A stretch of 64,000 bases of DNA from Planctomycetaceae bacterium (lineage in GTDB: Bacteria > Planctomycetota > Phycisphaerae > UBA1845 > UTPLA1), in contig WYBU01000091.1 in assembly GCA_011525745.1 (NCBI GenBank), forward strand, positions 1 to 64,000, given 5' to 3'. The notes beneath the pieces were generated by a model. The model had not been told where the DNA came from, did not search any database, and was given only the letters and a program-made list of their open reading frames with translations. The position numbers and the translations under genes are program-made. Shown here one piece after another: positions 46,130 to 54,990 of the stretch. How positions within the stretch are numbered: the stretch's first letter is position 1; the number at the start of each line of letters is the position of its first letter.

Positions 46130-47092
46130 ATGAGCGAACTGCTTCCCACACTCGAAACGCTGCTGGCCGACGCCGAGGCCGGGCGGCCGGCGGCGCTGTG
46201 CACGGTCGTCGAGACGCGCGGCTCGACGCCGCAGTGTCCGGGGGCGACGCTGCTGGTGCGCGGCGACATGAGCACCGTCGGCACGCTGGGCGGCGGCTGC
46301 GTCGAGGCCGAGGTCCGCCAGCGCGCCTTCGAATTGCTGCTGCGCGGCGGCAGCGGATTGCTCGACTACGTGCTCGATCACGATTTCGGCTGGGACGACG
46401 GCCTGATCTGCGGCGGACGCATGTTCGTCGCCGTGCGCGCGGTTTCGGCGCCGGCCGACCTCGCGCCGTTACGCGAAGCGGTTGAATCGGCACGGAGACG
46501 GCGGCCGGCGGCGTTCCCCATCGTGGTCGATCACGAGGGCCGGCGGCTGCGTTACACGGTCCATCTCGAAGTGCCGCCGACGCTGCTGATTGCCGGCGCG
46601 GGGCACGTCGGCCGTGCGCTGGCGCGGCTGGCGGTCGACCTCGATTTTCACGTGGTCGTCATCGACGACCGGTCGGACTTCGCTTCGGCGCAGCGCTTCG
46701 ACCCGCGTGTGGAACTGATCGTGCGCGACATCGCCGCGGCGCTGCGCGACTATCCGATCGACGCGGGCTGCCACGTGGTGATCGTCACGCGCGGCCATCA
46801 GCACGACGAGCAGGCGCTGGAGGCGGTGGTGCGGCGCGAGGCGGGCTACGTGGGCCTGATCGGCAGCAAGCGGAAGTCACGCATGATCTTCGACGATCTT
46901 CGCGAGATGGGCGTTTCGGAGGAACAGATCGCGCGCGTCCGGACGCCGATCGGGCTGGACATTTCGGCGGTGACGGTTCCGGAGATCGCGCTGAGCATCG
47001 CGGCGGAGCTGGTGCAGGCGCGGCGGACCAAGCTGCCGAAGCTGGTCGAAGGACCGGTGGACGAGGCGGCGTCGAACGAGTCGCGCGCGTGA
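46130..47092 (+). CDS. xdhC: XdhC/CoxF-family molybdenum cofactor maturation protein
   Basis: 320 residues. The N-terminal XdhC_CoxI domain has VVETRGSTPQCPGATLLVRG and GTLGGGCVEAEV; the C-terminal Rossmann domain has LLIAGAGHVGRALARLA and IVTRGHQHDEQALEAVVRRE, then GYVGLIGSKRKSRMIFDDL and TPIGLDISAVTVPEIALSI, the family hallmark. The protein binds molybdenum cofactor, helps sulfurate it and hands it to xanthine dehydrogenase-type enzymes. It sits between the fused hydroxylase and the split one, so it may serve either or both. ATG 46130 was preferred to TTG 46121. The Mo-cofactor-binding Cys is present near the ACTVVETRG-equivalent position as Cys in LCTVVETRG. Confidence 0.93.
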   Translation: MSELLPTLETLLADAEAGRPAALCTVVETRGSTPQCPGATLLVRGDMSTVGTLGGGCVEAEVRQRAFELLLRGGSGLLDYVLDHDFGWDDGLICGGRMFVAVRAVSAPADLAPLREAVESARRRRPAAFPIVVDHEGRRLRYTVHLEVPPTLLIAGAGHVGRALARLAVDLDFHVVVIDDRSDFASAQRFDPRVELIVRDIAAALRDYPIDAGCHVVIVTRGHQHDEQALEAVVRREAGYVGLIGSKRKSRMIFDDLREMGVSEEQIARVRTPIGLDISAVTVPEIALSIAAELVQARRTKLPKLVEGPVDEAASNESRA

Positions 47093-47382
47093 AGGATCGG
47101 CAGGACAATCGAGCACTCGGCGTTGACGAAACGTGTCTCGCGCCGAGCGTTCACCGCGGCGCTGGCGCTTGCGGCTCGGATCAGTTGGTCCGCATGGCGG
47201 AGCCTACGCACGGGCTGCCAGCTCGTGCCACGCGAGGACAACACGGCCAAGCCCTCGCGAGGAGCGTTGATTCGCGGTGTTGCGACATGGGGCGCGAGGG
47301 CTCGACCGTGCCACCCGGCAGGCTGACTGTTGCGCCGGCGCTTGCGGCTCGGAAGAGATGGTCCGCACGGCGGACCCTACGA
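47093..47382. repeat. Intergenic gap built almost entirely of dispersed elements
   Basis: In order: GGCGCTGGCGCTTGCGGCTC (47157), GTCCGCATGGCGGAGCCTAC (47189), ACGGGCTGCCAGCTCGTGCC (47210), GGCCAAGCCCTCGCGAGGAG (47246), GCGAGGGCTCGACCGTGCCA (47296), CGGCGCTTGCGGCTCGGAAG (47336) and GTCCGCACGGCGGACCCTAC (47361). At least four families are represented, two of them in inverted pairs. No gene is seen. Confidence 0.8.
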
Positions 47383-47862
47383 TCAGATCGCGCGATTGGT
47401 CGTGCGACCGGTCTCGTTGGTCAGCAGCGCCGGTCCGGCGCGCTCGGCGGTCTCGGCGTCGGACGTGTCCTTGTGGATGCATTCGGCGATGACGCGCGTC
47501 GTGACGTCGTTGAGAAAGCGCCGAAGTGTGTCATGAAGTTCCTGGTACTCGGGCCACAGCGTGGAGTCGACAAACGATTTGGGCATGCGCGCCATGACGG
47601 TCGTGTGCCGCTGTCCGCGATAGCGATAGGGGCGTATGTCGTAGCGCCGCAGCAGCGCCATAAACAACTGTTTCGACCAGTCGTCCCGCAGATGAAACGC
47701 GTATTCGATGGCCGCGTCGGACGCTTGCAGGCCGCGTAGTCTTTCGCGGATGCGATCCATCGCCGCCGCCGCCGCGACGCGCTCGCCGGCGTGCGACGTG
47801 CCCGCAAACAACGCTTCGATCCGTCGCAGTTTTTCGATCAGTTGTCGTTCCGATTCGGTCAT
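47383..47862 (-). CDS. Conserved protein of unknown function
   Basis: 159 residues from ATG 47862 (MTESERQLIEKLRRIEALF). The N-terminal half is helical (AGERVAAAAAMDRIRERLRG); the middle has DDWSKQLFMALLRRYDIRPYRYRGQRHTTVMARMPKSFVD and then LWPEYQELHDTLRRFLNDVT. The RRYDIRPYRYRGQRHTTVM stretch looks like a conserved core with several basic and aromatic residues. I recall similar uncharacterised proteins in other bacteria but cannot name a family. No signal peptide or membrane segment, so probably cytoplasmic. It is convergent with xdhC and lies beyond a repeat-filled gap. Confidence 0.7.
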   Translation of the reverse strand: MTESERQLIEKLRRIEALFAGTSHAGERVAAAAAMDRIRERLRGLQASDAAIEYAFHLRDDWSKQLFMALLRRYDIRPYRYRGQRHTTVMARMPKSFVDSTLWPEYQELHDTLRRFLNDVTTRVIAECIHKDTSDAETAERAGPALLTNETGRTTNRAI

Positions 47863-48699
47863 GAGCGAAGCGTTCCTCCGTCGCGCGGACGAGTGCAGGG
47901 TAGTGGAAAAAACGTGCCGGCGGAATCCCGTCGTCTGGCCTGGGGCCATTCCGAGATCTGGGCGCGTAATATCACAAGTCGAGCGCGAGACACGAACGGC
48001 CTTGGGGTCGGTTTGACCGAGACGTAGCAGTCCGGAAGCACGACTTGAGGCGGCGCCGGCTGCCGCACACACGACAAATTAGTCGGACGATGTCGTCGCC
48101 TGCGATGCCTCGTCCGTGACCGCCGTATTCGGCGGGCGGCAACTTCGTGTGACGTGCGGTGATATTGGGTGAATGCGGTTTGGACTCTGCGTACGCCTTA
48201 ACCGTCCGCAATTGCCTGCGGATCGTTTGGAATTAGGCGTGAGCTCGGAACGGACATTCTTATTACGACATAAAGGTCCGACGGTGGAACGATAAAAGAT
48301 GAAACCAATCCACGAATTCCGCGGATTTTCCTTGCCCGGCCGACGAGGCCCGGGTACGATCAGGTCCTAGTACGCTGGAGAGGGGCGAGGCTCCGCTTGC
48401 CCTCAATGTAACCGGCTCACTTACGACCCGATCTTTGTTTGCGTCGCCTCCTCGCTTGCGACGCACGCCGGTTTCCGCACGGCGGAGCATTTTCGGCGGT
48501 CTTTTCCGTTTTTGATGTGCGGCCTGCCAACGTACTGAGCGGGTGCGAATGCGCCCTTGTTTGATACTCGTTCGATTTGTTCGAGATCGCATGCCCTGAA
48601 AGCGACCAAGCGCGCGCCGACGTGCGATCATCGCGGCGCGATTCACGACGATTCCGACGTCTCTTTCACGTAAGTGCCGCTGGGCACGAGGAGGTACTC
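47863..48699. other. Long intergenic region upstream of the first PEP-CTERM gene
   Basis: 837 bp. I see no gene with an SD and no large repeat; composition is somewhat less GC-rich around 48150-48300 (e.g. TTGGAATTAGGCGTGAGCTC, ATTCTTATTACGACATAAAG), which could hold promoters. A minus-strand open frame (48263-48646) is not supported by product or context. Confidence 0.4.
48664..48694 (+). promoter_or_regulatory. Conserved 5' leader hairpin and strong SD of PEP-CTERM gene 1
   Basis: GTCTCTTTCA is followed by a GTGCC-gctg-GGCAC hairpin (48674-48687) that abuts the SD GAGGAGG (48688-48694). The second paralogue has the same arrangement with a different loop (50258-50278), so the stem is preserved and not just the sequence. 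Confidence 0.65.
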
Positions 48700-49416
48700 A
48701 TGAGGAAAGGAATGTGTGTGGTGCTCGGTCTGACACTGGCATTCACGGTCAGCGCTCAGGCACAAGTGTGGGATGAACTGGCCGACGGCGGCGGCGACGC
48801 CGGCGATGTGTTGCCGCTTCAGCAGACTCCCGGGCCGCCGGACGTGCCGTTGGTCGCAATCACGGGAACCATTGATTCGTCAACGGACGTTGATTGCTAC
48901 AGCATTTTCATTCCGGCGCCGACGGCATTCTTCGCCACGACCGTGGGGACGCCGGGAACGCTGAGCGACACGCAACTGTTCCTGTTCGACAAGCGCCTCG
49001 ATCCGACCGGCGCCGGGCCGCTGGGCATCATCATGAATGATGATCACCCCGGTGGTGGGACGCTTCGTTCCACGCTCACCGGCGGCGTCGGTGTTTCCGG
49101 CCCGGAAGACTTCGGGTCTGTTCCTGCGCCGGGTTCGTACATGCTGTGCGTAACCGGATTCAACCGCGATCCGGTCAGTCCCGGCGGGACGATCTGGGCG
49201 CCCGGATCGGTCGGCGGCTCGTTTGCCTGGGAAAGCGAACCGATCGGTCCGTATGCAGGTCCCGGCGCTCCCGGCCCGCATATCGGCTGGACGGGATCTA
49301 CCGGCACCGGTACCTACTTCATCGAACTGGGCGGCGTTGCGACAAAGCCCGAACCTGGGACGCTGAGCCTTTTGGCGCTCGGTGGTTTGGCGCTACTGCG
49401 GCGACGGCGGTCGTAG
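48700..49416 (+). CDS. PEP-CTERM secreted protein, paralogue 1
   Basis: 238 residues. Signal peptide MRKGMCVVLGLTLAFTVSAQA, a mature beta-rich domain with DVDCYSIFIPAPTAFFATTV, TLSDTQLFLFDKRL and APGSYMLCVTGFNRDPVSPG, which resembles bacterial pre-peptidase C-terminal (PPC)-like sandwiches, and a C-terminal sorting tail KPEPGTLSLLALGGLALLRR with RRS. The PEP motif, hydrophobic helix and basic end are those recognised and cleaved by exosortase, after which the protein is exported to the surface or matrix. Two cysteines are conserved with paralogue 2. It is followed by a strong terminator and by its own duplicate. No exosortase gene is in the window. Confidence 0.9.
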   Translation: MRKGMCVVLGLTLAFTVSAQAQVWDELADGGGDAGDVLPLQQTPGPPDVPLVAITGTIDSSTDVDCYSIFIPAPTAFFATTVGTPGTLSDTQLFLFDKRLDPTGAGPLGIIMNDDHPGGGTLRSTLTGGVGVSGPEDFGSVPAPGSYMLCVTGFNRDPVSPGGTIWAPGSVGGSFAWESEPIGPYAGPGAPGPHIGWTGSTGTGTYFIELGGVATKPEPGTLSLLALGGLALLRRRRS

Positions 49417-49504
49417 TGTGACGTAGCGTGCGACTGCGATGCAGGCGCTCTGTGGGCGCCATGTGTGGTTTGCGCGCTGTGACAACCAAATCGAATGTTC
49501 GCGC

Positions 49505-49540
49505 AACGGGCAGGTCAAATCGACCTGCCCGTTGTCGTTT
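49505..49540 (+). terminator. Rho-independent terminator of PEP-CTERM gene 1
   Basis: AACGGGCAGGTC (49505-49516) pairs perfectly with GACCTGCCCGTT (49522-49533) around a 5-base loop and is followed by GTCGTTTT. It ends the transcript about 90 bp after the stop. Confidence 0.85.
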
Positions 49541-50250
49541 TCGCGTATCCTTTTGTGCGACTGGCACGGCATGCCTGCTGGCTGCCTGGCTTGAAGCCAC
49601 CTGTGATTCAAACAGTTGCACGATCGTCGCGGGGACGAGCGTAGGCGATCCGCCGCCAAATCTGACAGCGAGTAACTGAAATAGAAACCGCGGGCTGCGC
49701 ACGCGATCGGCGCATAAGGACGGAGCATAGTCGATTCAGAAACATACGTGATCGACGCCGATTGTGTGCACCGGGCCAGGCGATGGGTGGTAGTTGCGTG
49801 TGTGCCACGCACCTCGCAACACGGCTCCGCCGCGTACTTGAGCTTTCTATTGGCCTTCGGTGGTTTACGTCGGAAATGGAATGCGATGTCATGCTTGTTT
49901 ATAGATATTACGATCCAATAGAGTCTTGTCATATGCATTTGTACCCGCAAGTCAGGCGGAATTCTCTTGCATTGTCGAGGATGTTCAGATATCATTACAA
50001 CTGGATAAAGTTGGAGAGATGGGTTTAGGGTCACATTGCGTTCTCTGATTCAGGTCGATGTCGCTCGCGTCTTTTCACGCCGGTTCATTTTCTTCGATTG
50101 CGACGGCCGAGCGACGGATGGCAATTCGGCCATAGCGCCCGATTGAGTCCCGTTCGAAGTCATCACAAGGTTGTCATTTGAGCGATGGTGCGCGCGGCGG
50201 AGTGCAACTGCGCTGTTGCGTCATGTTTGTGCGGTCAATGCCTGGTCTCT
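49541..50250. other. Spacer between PEP-CTERM paralogues, unusually AT-rich in part
   Basis: About 710 bp. Bases 49860-50040 are clearly AT-richer than the rest of the window (TTTATAGATATTACGATCCA, TTCAGATATCATTACAACTG). An 88-codon frame at 49762-50028 lacks an SD and its product is not recognisable. The stretch may hold the promoter of the second gene or be acquired DNA. Confidence 0.4.
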
Positions 50251-50278
50251 TTCAAATGTGCCGAATGGCACGAGGAGG
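50245..50278 (+). promoter_or_regulatory. Conserved 5' leader hairpin and strong SD of PEP-CTERM gene 2
   Basis: GTCTCTTTCA, then GTGCC-gaat-GGCAC (50258-50271), then SD GAGGAGG (50272-50278) and ATG at 50284. Stem and SD are identical to gene 1, the loop differs. Confidence 0.65.
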
Positions 50279-50283
50279 TATTT

Positions 50284-50994
50284 ATGAGAAAAGGTATGTG
50301 TCTGGCTCTCGGCCTGACGCTGGCTTTGACTGTCGGTGCGCAGGCACAGGTCTGGGATGAATTGGTGAACGGTGGCGGCGACGCGGGTGATCTGCTGCCA
50401 TTTCAGCAGACGCCGGGCCCGCCGGGCGTACCACTGGCCGCGATCACGGGCACGATTGCGACGTCGACCGACGTGGACTGCTACAGCATTTTTGTTCCGT
50501 TGCCGCCGGCCTTCGGCGCCTCGACCGTGGGCACGCCCGGCACGCTGAGCGACACGCAATTGTTCCTGTTCGACAAGCGCATCGGGCCGGCCGGCGGGCC
50601 ATTGGGCATCCTGCACAACGACGACTCGCCCGCGGGCGGGACCGTGCGATCGGCGCTGACGGGCCTGCCCGGTGTAACGGGTGCAGGCGATCTGGGCATT
50701 GTGCCCATTCCGGGATCGTACATGTTGTGCATCAGTGCTTTTGACGTCGACCCGGTCAGTCCGGGCGGCGCCATCTGGGCGGATGCGGTGGCCCCATTCG
50801 CATTCGCCTGGGAGAACGCACCGGTGGGCGCCTTTGCAGGACCCGGCGCGCCCGGCCCCCACACGGGTTGGATCGGCGCTGGAGCGACCGGCACGTACAC
50901 CATTGCGTTGGCCGGTGTGGCCACGAAACCTGAGCCGGGAACGCTCAGCCTGTTGGCGCTTGGCGGGATGGCGCTGTTGCGCCGGCGTCGGTAG
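50284..50994 (+). CDS. PEP-CTERM secreted protein, paralogue 2
   Basis: 236 residues, collinear with paralogue 1 over its whole length: MRKGMCLALGLTLALTVGAQ signal, QVWDELVNGGGDAGDLLPFQ, DVDCYSIFVPLPPAFGASTV, TLSDTQLFLFDKRI, IPGSYMLCISAFDVDPVSPG, and the sorting tail KPEPGTLSLLALGGMALLRR. Differences cluster in loops (for example a three-residue loss after the GP in KRIGPAGGPLG). An exosortase substrate destined for the cell surface. The close similarity, shared leader hairpin and tandem placement point to recent duplication. Confidence 0.9.
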   Translation: MRKGMCLALGLTLALTVGAQAQVWDELVNGGGDAGDLLPFQQTPGPPGVPLAAITGTIATSTDVDCYSIFVPLPPAFGASTVGTPGTLSDTQLFLFDKRIGPAGGPLGILHNDDSPAGGTVRSALTGLPGVTGAGDLGIVPIPGSYMLCISAFDVDPVSPGGAIWADAVAPFAFAWENAPVGAFAGPGAPGPHTGWIGAGATGTYTIALAGVATKPEPGTLSLLALGGMALLRRRR

Positions 50995-51084
50995 CAGAAG
51001 CGGTCGCGCGGTTTGGGGCATTGGCCCGGCATTGAGTCATCGGGAACGCCTCGCGCCGAAACGGGAAGCGCGCATTCACGTTTG

Positions 51085-51110
51085 ACGGGCCGTTCCGCGG
51101 ACCGGCCCGT
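51085..51110 (+). terminator. Probable terminator of PEP-CTERM gene 2
   Basis: ACGGGCCG (51085-51092) pairs with CGGCCCGT (51103-51110); a T-rich CTTTT appears only about 12 bases further, so it is weaker than the terminator of gene 1 but occupies the same relative place. Confidence 0.6.
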
Positions 51111-51169
51111 TGGCGTGATGTGCTTTTGAGAGTTCTTAGAACGGCGTGTGAAGTGAGCGAGCGCTGCGC

Positions 51170-52000
51170 TCAGGCGTTGGCGGGCCCCGGCATGAACGGG
51201 GCGAAGTACAGGAGGCGCGCCAGCACGTTCAGGCGGTAATCCGCGGTCGAGCGCAAATCGTCGATGGGCGAGATGTCCCGGACGACGATTGCGCGCAGCT
51301 CCTCGGGGCCGGTTGGGTGCAGGCCGGATTCCAGCGCCGCTTCCATGTTGCGGCAGCGACACACGAACGGCGCGACGCTGTTGGCGACGACTCGCCAGCC
51401 GGCTTCGCCATGCACGACGGCCACGCCCACTTTGGTGATGGCCTGCGCCTGTCGCGCGCCGACCTTGTGGAACCAATGGACGTCGCGGCGCTGACGCGGC
51501 AGCCGAATCGCCAGAATCAGTTCGTCCGCGGCCCGGCGCGTCTGCTTGTAGCCTGTGTAATAGTCGCACAGCGGCACGGTACGCCGGCCGCGCCGTGAAC
51601 CGAGCACGACTTCGGCGTCGTAGGCGATCATGACCGGCACACCATCGGCGGCGGGCGAGGCGTTGGCGACGTTGCCGGCCCAGGTGCCGCGCGTTTGTAT
51701 CTGAATCGCGCCGACCTGGCGGGCGGCATCGATCAACAGCGGGAATTCGCCGGCGATGGGCGCGTACGTGATGACGTCCCAATAGGTCGTCAGCGCGCCG
51801 AGTTCCAGGTGACCATCGGTCATGCGCATCGGCGCAAGTTCGGCGTGCAGGCGCGAGAGGTCGAGCAGCGACAGATTGTCCTTCGGTCGATGAGGCCACG
51901 AGACGAGCAAGTCGGTTCCGCCGGCCACGGGCGTCAGGGTCGCGTCGCCTGCGAGCAGGTCGAGCGCTTCGGACAGGCAATGGGGCGTCAGCACGCGCAC
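51170..52000 (-). CDS. Molybdenum hydroxylase FAD-binding subunit (CoxM/XdhB-type)
   Basis: 276 residues from GTG 52000. The FAD-binding motifs are near the N-terminus: TPVAGGTDLLVSW (about 22-34) and QTRGTWAGNVANASPAADGV (about 100-119), the latter normally TIGGNLANASP. The C-terminal CO-dehydrogenase flavoprotein domain follows. This subunit passes electrons from the Fe-S centres to NAD+ or another acceptor. It is the last gene of a three-gene minus-strand operon, 4 bp after the Fe-S subunit stop. Together with the next two genes it makes a separate, classical three-subunit enzyme, unlike the fused one at 42662. Confidence 0.92.
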   Translation of the reverse strand: MRVLTPHCLSEALDLLAGDATLTPVAGGTDLLVSWPHRPKDNLSLLDLSRLHAELAPMRMTDGHLELGALTTYWDVITYAPIAGEFPLLIDAARQVGAIQIQTRGTWAGNVANASPAADGVPVMIAYDAEVVLGSRRGRRTVPLCDYYTGYKQTRRAADELILAIRLPRQRRDVHWFHKVGARQAQAITKVGVAVVHGEAGWRVVANSVAPFVCRCRNMEAALESGLHPTGPEELRAIVVRDISPIDDLRSTADYRLNVLARLLYFAPFMPGPANA

Positions 52001-52004
52001 GGCA

Positions 52005-52484
52005 TCAACTCTCTTGGTCCCGCAGCGACGCCGCCGCGCATTTCAGCGATGTCTCGACGCCGGCGACAATGCCGTCGTAGCCGGTGCAGCGGCAGAGGTT
52101 GCCGCTCATCAATTCGCGCAGATCGAACCCGCCGACGATGTCACGATGGTGCATCAGCCAGCGGATGGTCATGACCACGCCAGGCGTGCAGGCCCCGCAC
52201 TGCGAAGCGCCCGTGCGGTTGAGCAGTTCGGCCAGTTCGGGGGGCGTGGATTCGACGGTTTCGATGGCGCGCCCGGCGGCCTGAAAGGCGGGCACGAGGC
52301 AGGAATTCACGGGCAGTCCGTCCATCAGCACGGTGCACGCTCCGCACTCGCCCTCGCCGCAGCCTTCCTTCGTGCCGGGGCACGCGAGGTCGTAGCGCAG
52401 CACGTCGAGCAGCCGCGCGTCGAGGGGCACGCGGCAGGCGACGGGGCGGCCGTTCAACTGGAATGAAAGCTCAATGTCGTCCAT
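52005..52484 (-). CDS. Molybdenum hydroxylase [2Fe-2S] subunit
   Basis: 159 residues, the standard size. The plant-ferredoxin-like cluster ligands are in [15 protein letters not shown] with its upstream GCGEG, and the second four-helix-bundle cluster in [12 protein letters not shown] and [15 protein letters not shown]. Electrons flow from the molybdenum site through both clusters to the FAD subunit. It overlaps the Mo subunit gene by 14 bp on the upstream side, so expression is coupled. Confidence 0.95.
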   Translation of the reverse strand: MDDIELSFQLNGRPVACRVPLDARLLDVLRYDLACPGTKEGCGEGECGACTVLMDGLPVNSCLVPAFQAAGRAIETVESTPPELAELLNRTGASQCGACTPGVVMTIRWLMHHRDIVGGFDLRELMSGNLCRCTGYDGIVAGVETSLKCAAASLRDQES

Positions 52485-54690
52485 GTTGGCGGCTGTGTAA
52501 CTCCATCAAATCCTCGGGCGTCATGGGTATTTCGCGCACGACCGCGCGGGTGGCGCGGCAGACGGCGTTGATGACGGCCGGGGCGGGGCCGTCGATCGGA
52601 AGCTCGCCGATGCCCTTGGCGCCGCGCGGACCGTAGGGCGAGGGCTGTTCGTCGAAGAACACGCGAATGGGCGGCAGGTCGGCACAGCCGGGAATAATGT
52701 AATTGGTCATCTGGGCGTTCTTCATCGCGCCATCTTCGAGTGCCACCTTTTCGTACAAGGCCCATCCGATTCCCTGGGCCACGCCGCCCTGCACCTGGCC
52801 GCGCGCCAGCGTCGGATTGACCACGCGGCCGATTTCCTGCAATGCGACGTAATCGGTCACGCGCGTCGCGAACGTGCGCAGGTCGACTTCGACTTCGGCG
52901 ACGTGCACGGCCCAGGCGAAGCCGGCGTAGGCGTCGCCGCGATAGTGCTTCTCATCCCACTGGATCGTATCGGGTTTCACGTACCTGGCCCGGCCGCGCA
53001 AGGTCGTACCGGGCCGGCGCGCGTGCCAGTCGCGAATTCGCTCACCCGGCGACGCGGTTCCCTGCGCCGCGAAGGCGCCGAGCTGCGCCGCCAGATCGTC
53101 GCACGCCTGCTCGACCAGCCTGCCGACGACCATCGCCGTCCGGCTGGCGACGGTCGGTCCGCTGTTGGGCACGCGGCTGGTGTCGGGCTGCGCCACGCAA
53201 ACGGCATCGGTCGAAACGCCGAGCCGATCGGCGGCGATCTGCGCGAGAATCGTCGTGGTGCCCTGGCCCATGTCGGTCTGAGCCGTCTGTACCTCGACGC
53301 GCCCATCCGGCAGTCCCTCGACCCAGACTTCGGATGCCAGATAGGTTTCGCCCGCGCCGGTGAAGCCGGAGCCGTGCTGGAAGCACGCGAAGCCGATGCC
53401 GCGACGCATATAGCCGTGTTGCGCGTTGAACCCGGCGTGCTCGCTCTTCTTCTTTGTGTAATCCGCGTGCATCAGAGCGTTGTCGAGCAGGGCGACCAGA
53501 TCGGTGTCGTCGCGGAAGACCTGGCCGGTGGCCAACGTGTCACCCGGCTTCAACAGATTGCGACGGCGCAACTCGGCTGGGTCGAGGCCGAGGCGATCGG
53601 CGATGACGTCCATGTGGCGCTCGATGGCGAACAGCGTTTGCGGCGCTCCGAAACCGCGAAACGCGCCGTAGGGCGTCGAGTTGGTCAGCCGCGTTTCGCC
53701 GTGAATGTGGATATGTTCGCACCGGTAGGGACCGGCCGCGTGGATGGTTCCGCGGCTGAGCACGACCGGCGAGAGCGTCACGTACGCACCGCCGTCCATC
53801 AAAACGCTAACTTCCATCGCCAATAGCCGTCCGTCGCGGTCCGCCGCGGTGCGATGGCGAATGCGGGCGGGGTGGCGCTTGGGCGTGACCGCCATGTCTT
53901 CCTGCCGGTCGTACACGAACTTGACCGGCCGGCCGGCTTTTTCGGCCAGCAGGGCGGCGTGGACGGCCAGCAGCGAGGGGAAGTCCTCCTTGCCGCCGAA
54001 GCCGCCGCCCACGGGCGTCTGCACGACGCGAAACGCATCGCGCGGCCGGGCGAAGGCGTGCGTCAGCGCGTCGAGCACGTAGTAGGGGCATTGCATCGAG
54101 CCGCGGACAACGAGACGGTTGTCGGCGTGAAAGGCGAGCATGCCGTTGGTTTCGAGATAGACGTGCTCCTGCGCGCCGGTGACGTACTCGCCCTCGATGA
54201 CGTACGCTGCGGATGCGAAAACCGCGGCGGGATCGCCTTTGCGGATGTCGATGCGCTTGAAGACGTTGTCGGCGCCGTACTGAATCAGCTCGGGGGTCAA
54301 CGGCGTGCGCGGATCGAACACGGGCGGCAGCGGGTCGACGTCGACGTGAACGGCGTGCAGCGCTTCGCGAACGGCGCGGGGGGAGCGATGGGCGATCAGC
54401 GCGATTGGCTCGTGCTTGTAGCGCACCTCGGTCGCGGCGAGGACGGGCATGTCGACGTCGATGAGCCTGAGCTGATTCGGGCCGGGCAGGTCGCGGTGGT
54501 CGACGATGGTGAACTGCGACCAGTCAATGGACGGATCGAATCGGATGGCGCGAATGCGTCCGCGGGCGACGGGACTGCGGATGGTCACGCCGTGCAGGAC
54601 GCCGGCGATGCGTTCGTCGTCGACGAACGCGGCCGTTCCGAGGAGCTTGGCCGCGCCGTCGAGTCGCGGGATGTCGGCGCCGATGCTCAT
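52471..54690 (-). CDS. Molybdenum hydroxylase molybdopterin-binding subunit (xanthine dehydrogenase/aldehyde oxidase type)
   Basis: 739 residues from ATG 54690 ([20 protein letters not shown]); the frame stays open upstream into repeat DNA but the family starts here. Cofactor and active-site motifs: [58 protein letters not shown] and [19 protein letters not shown] with the catalytic Glu. The enzyme hydroxylates purines, aldehydes or other N-heterocycles with water as oxygen source; the substrate cannot be read. First gene of the operon Mo-FeS-FAD. Divergent from rtcB with a repeat-filled gap between. Confidence 0.94.
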   Translation of the reverse strand: MSIGADIPRLDGAAKLLGTAAFVDDERIAGVLHGVTIRSPVARGRIRAIRFDPSIDWSQFTIVDHRDLPGPNQLRLIDVDMPVLAATEVRYKHEPIALIAHRSPRAVREALHAVHVDVDPLPPVFDPRTPLTPELIQYGADNVFKRIDIRKGDPAAVFASAAYVIEGEYVTGAQEHVYLETNGMLAFHADNRLVVRGSMQCPYYVLDALTHAFARPRDAFRVVQTPVGGGFGGKEDFPSLLAVHAALLAEKAGRPVKFVYDRQEDMAVTPKRHPARIRHRTAADRDGRLLAMEVSVLMDGGAYVTLSPVVLSRGTIHAAGPYRCEHIHIHGETRLTNSTPYGAFRGFGAPQTLFAIERHMDVIADRLGLDPAELRRRNLLKPGDTLATGQVFRDDTDLVALLDNALMHADYTKKKSEHAGFNAQHGYMRRGIGFACFQHGSGFTGAGETYLASEVWVEGLPDGRVEVQTAQTDMGQGTTTILAQIAADRLGVSTDAVCVAQPDTSRVPNSGPTVASRTAMVVGRLVEQACDDLAAQLGAFAAQGTASPGERIRDWHARRPGTTLRGRARYVKPDTIQWDEKHYRGDAYAGFAWAVHVAEVEVDLRTFATRVTDYVALQEIGRVVNPTLARGQVQGGVAQGIGWALYEKVALEDGAMKNAQMTNYIIPGCADLPPIRVFFDEQPSPYGPRGAKGIGELPIDGPAPAVINAVCRATRAVVREIPMTPEDLMELHSRQHGRH

Positions 54691-54739
54691 TCGGGTGATT
54701 ATACCGGTTGATGGCGCGGGCCGTGTGACATGTGATGTT

Positions 54740-54935
54740 TCCTCGTGGCACGGGCTTGCAGCCCGAGAGTGGAACGTGCTCGTGTGAACGCGTATGACGA
54801 GTTGCACGGCTTGATTCGGACAATGTGGCGCGCTTGTTGTAGTCGTTCCAAGGAGCCTGTTTCGCACGGGCTACAAGCCCGTGCCACGCGAGAGAGGTCC
54901 GTGCCGCGCGAGAGGGCAGTGCCACGCGGGTGACG
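54740..54935. repeat. Cluster of GTGGCACGGGC elements
   Basis: GTGGCACGGGCTTGCAGCCC (54747), GCACGGGCTACAAGCCCGTG (54859) with CCACGCGAGAG after it, and two shorter CGTGCCGCGCGAGAG / AGTGCCACGCGGG words. The first two are in opposite orientation and about 100 bp apart. It fills the gap between the hydroxylase operon and rtcB. Confidence 0.75.
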
Positions 54936-54990
54936 CTATAGTGATGTACCGAACATGCGCGCCGCTGCGCAGAGCGAATCGAGGCGAGTC

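Noticed and set aside
48263..48646. Minus-strand 127-codon frame upstream of PEP-CTERM gene 1
   Set aside because: Arg/Lys-rich product without motif or SD; likely chance open frame in an intergenic region.
49762..50028. 88-codon plus-strand frame in the AT-rich spacer between PEP-CTERM genes
   Set aside because: No Shine-Dalgarno sequence, no recognisable product and unlike codon choice; kept only as an AT-rich spacer.
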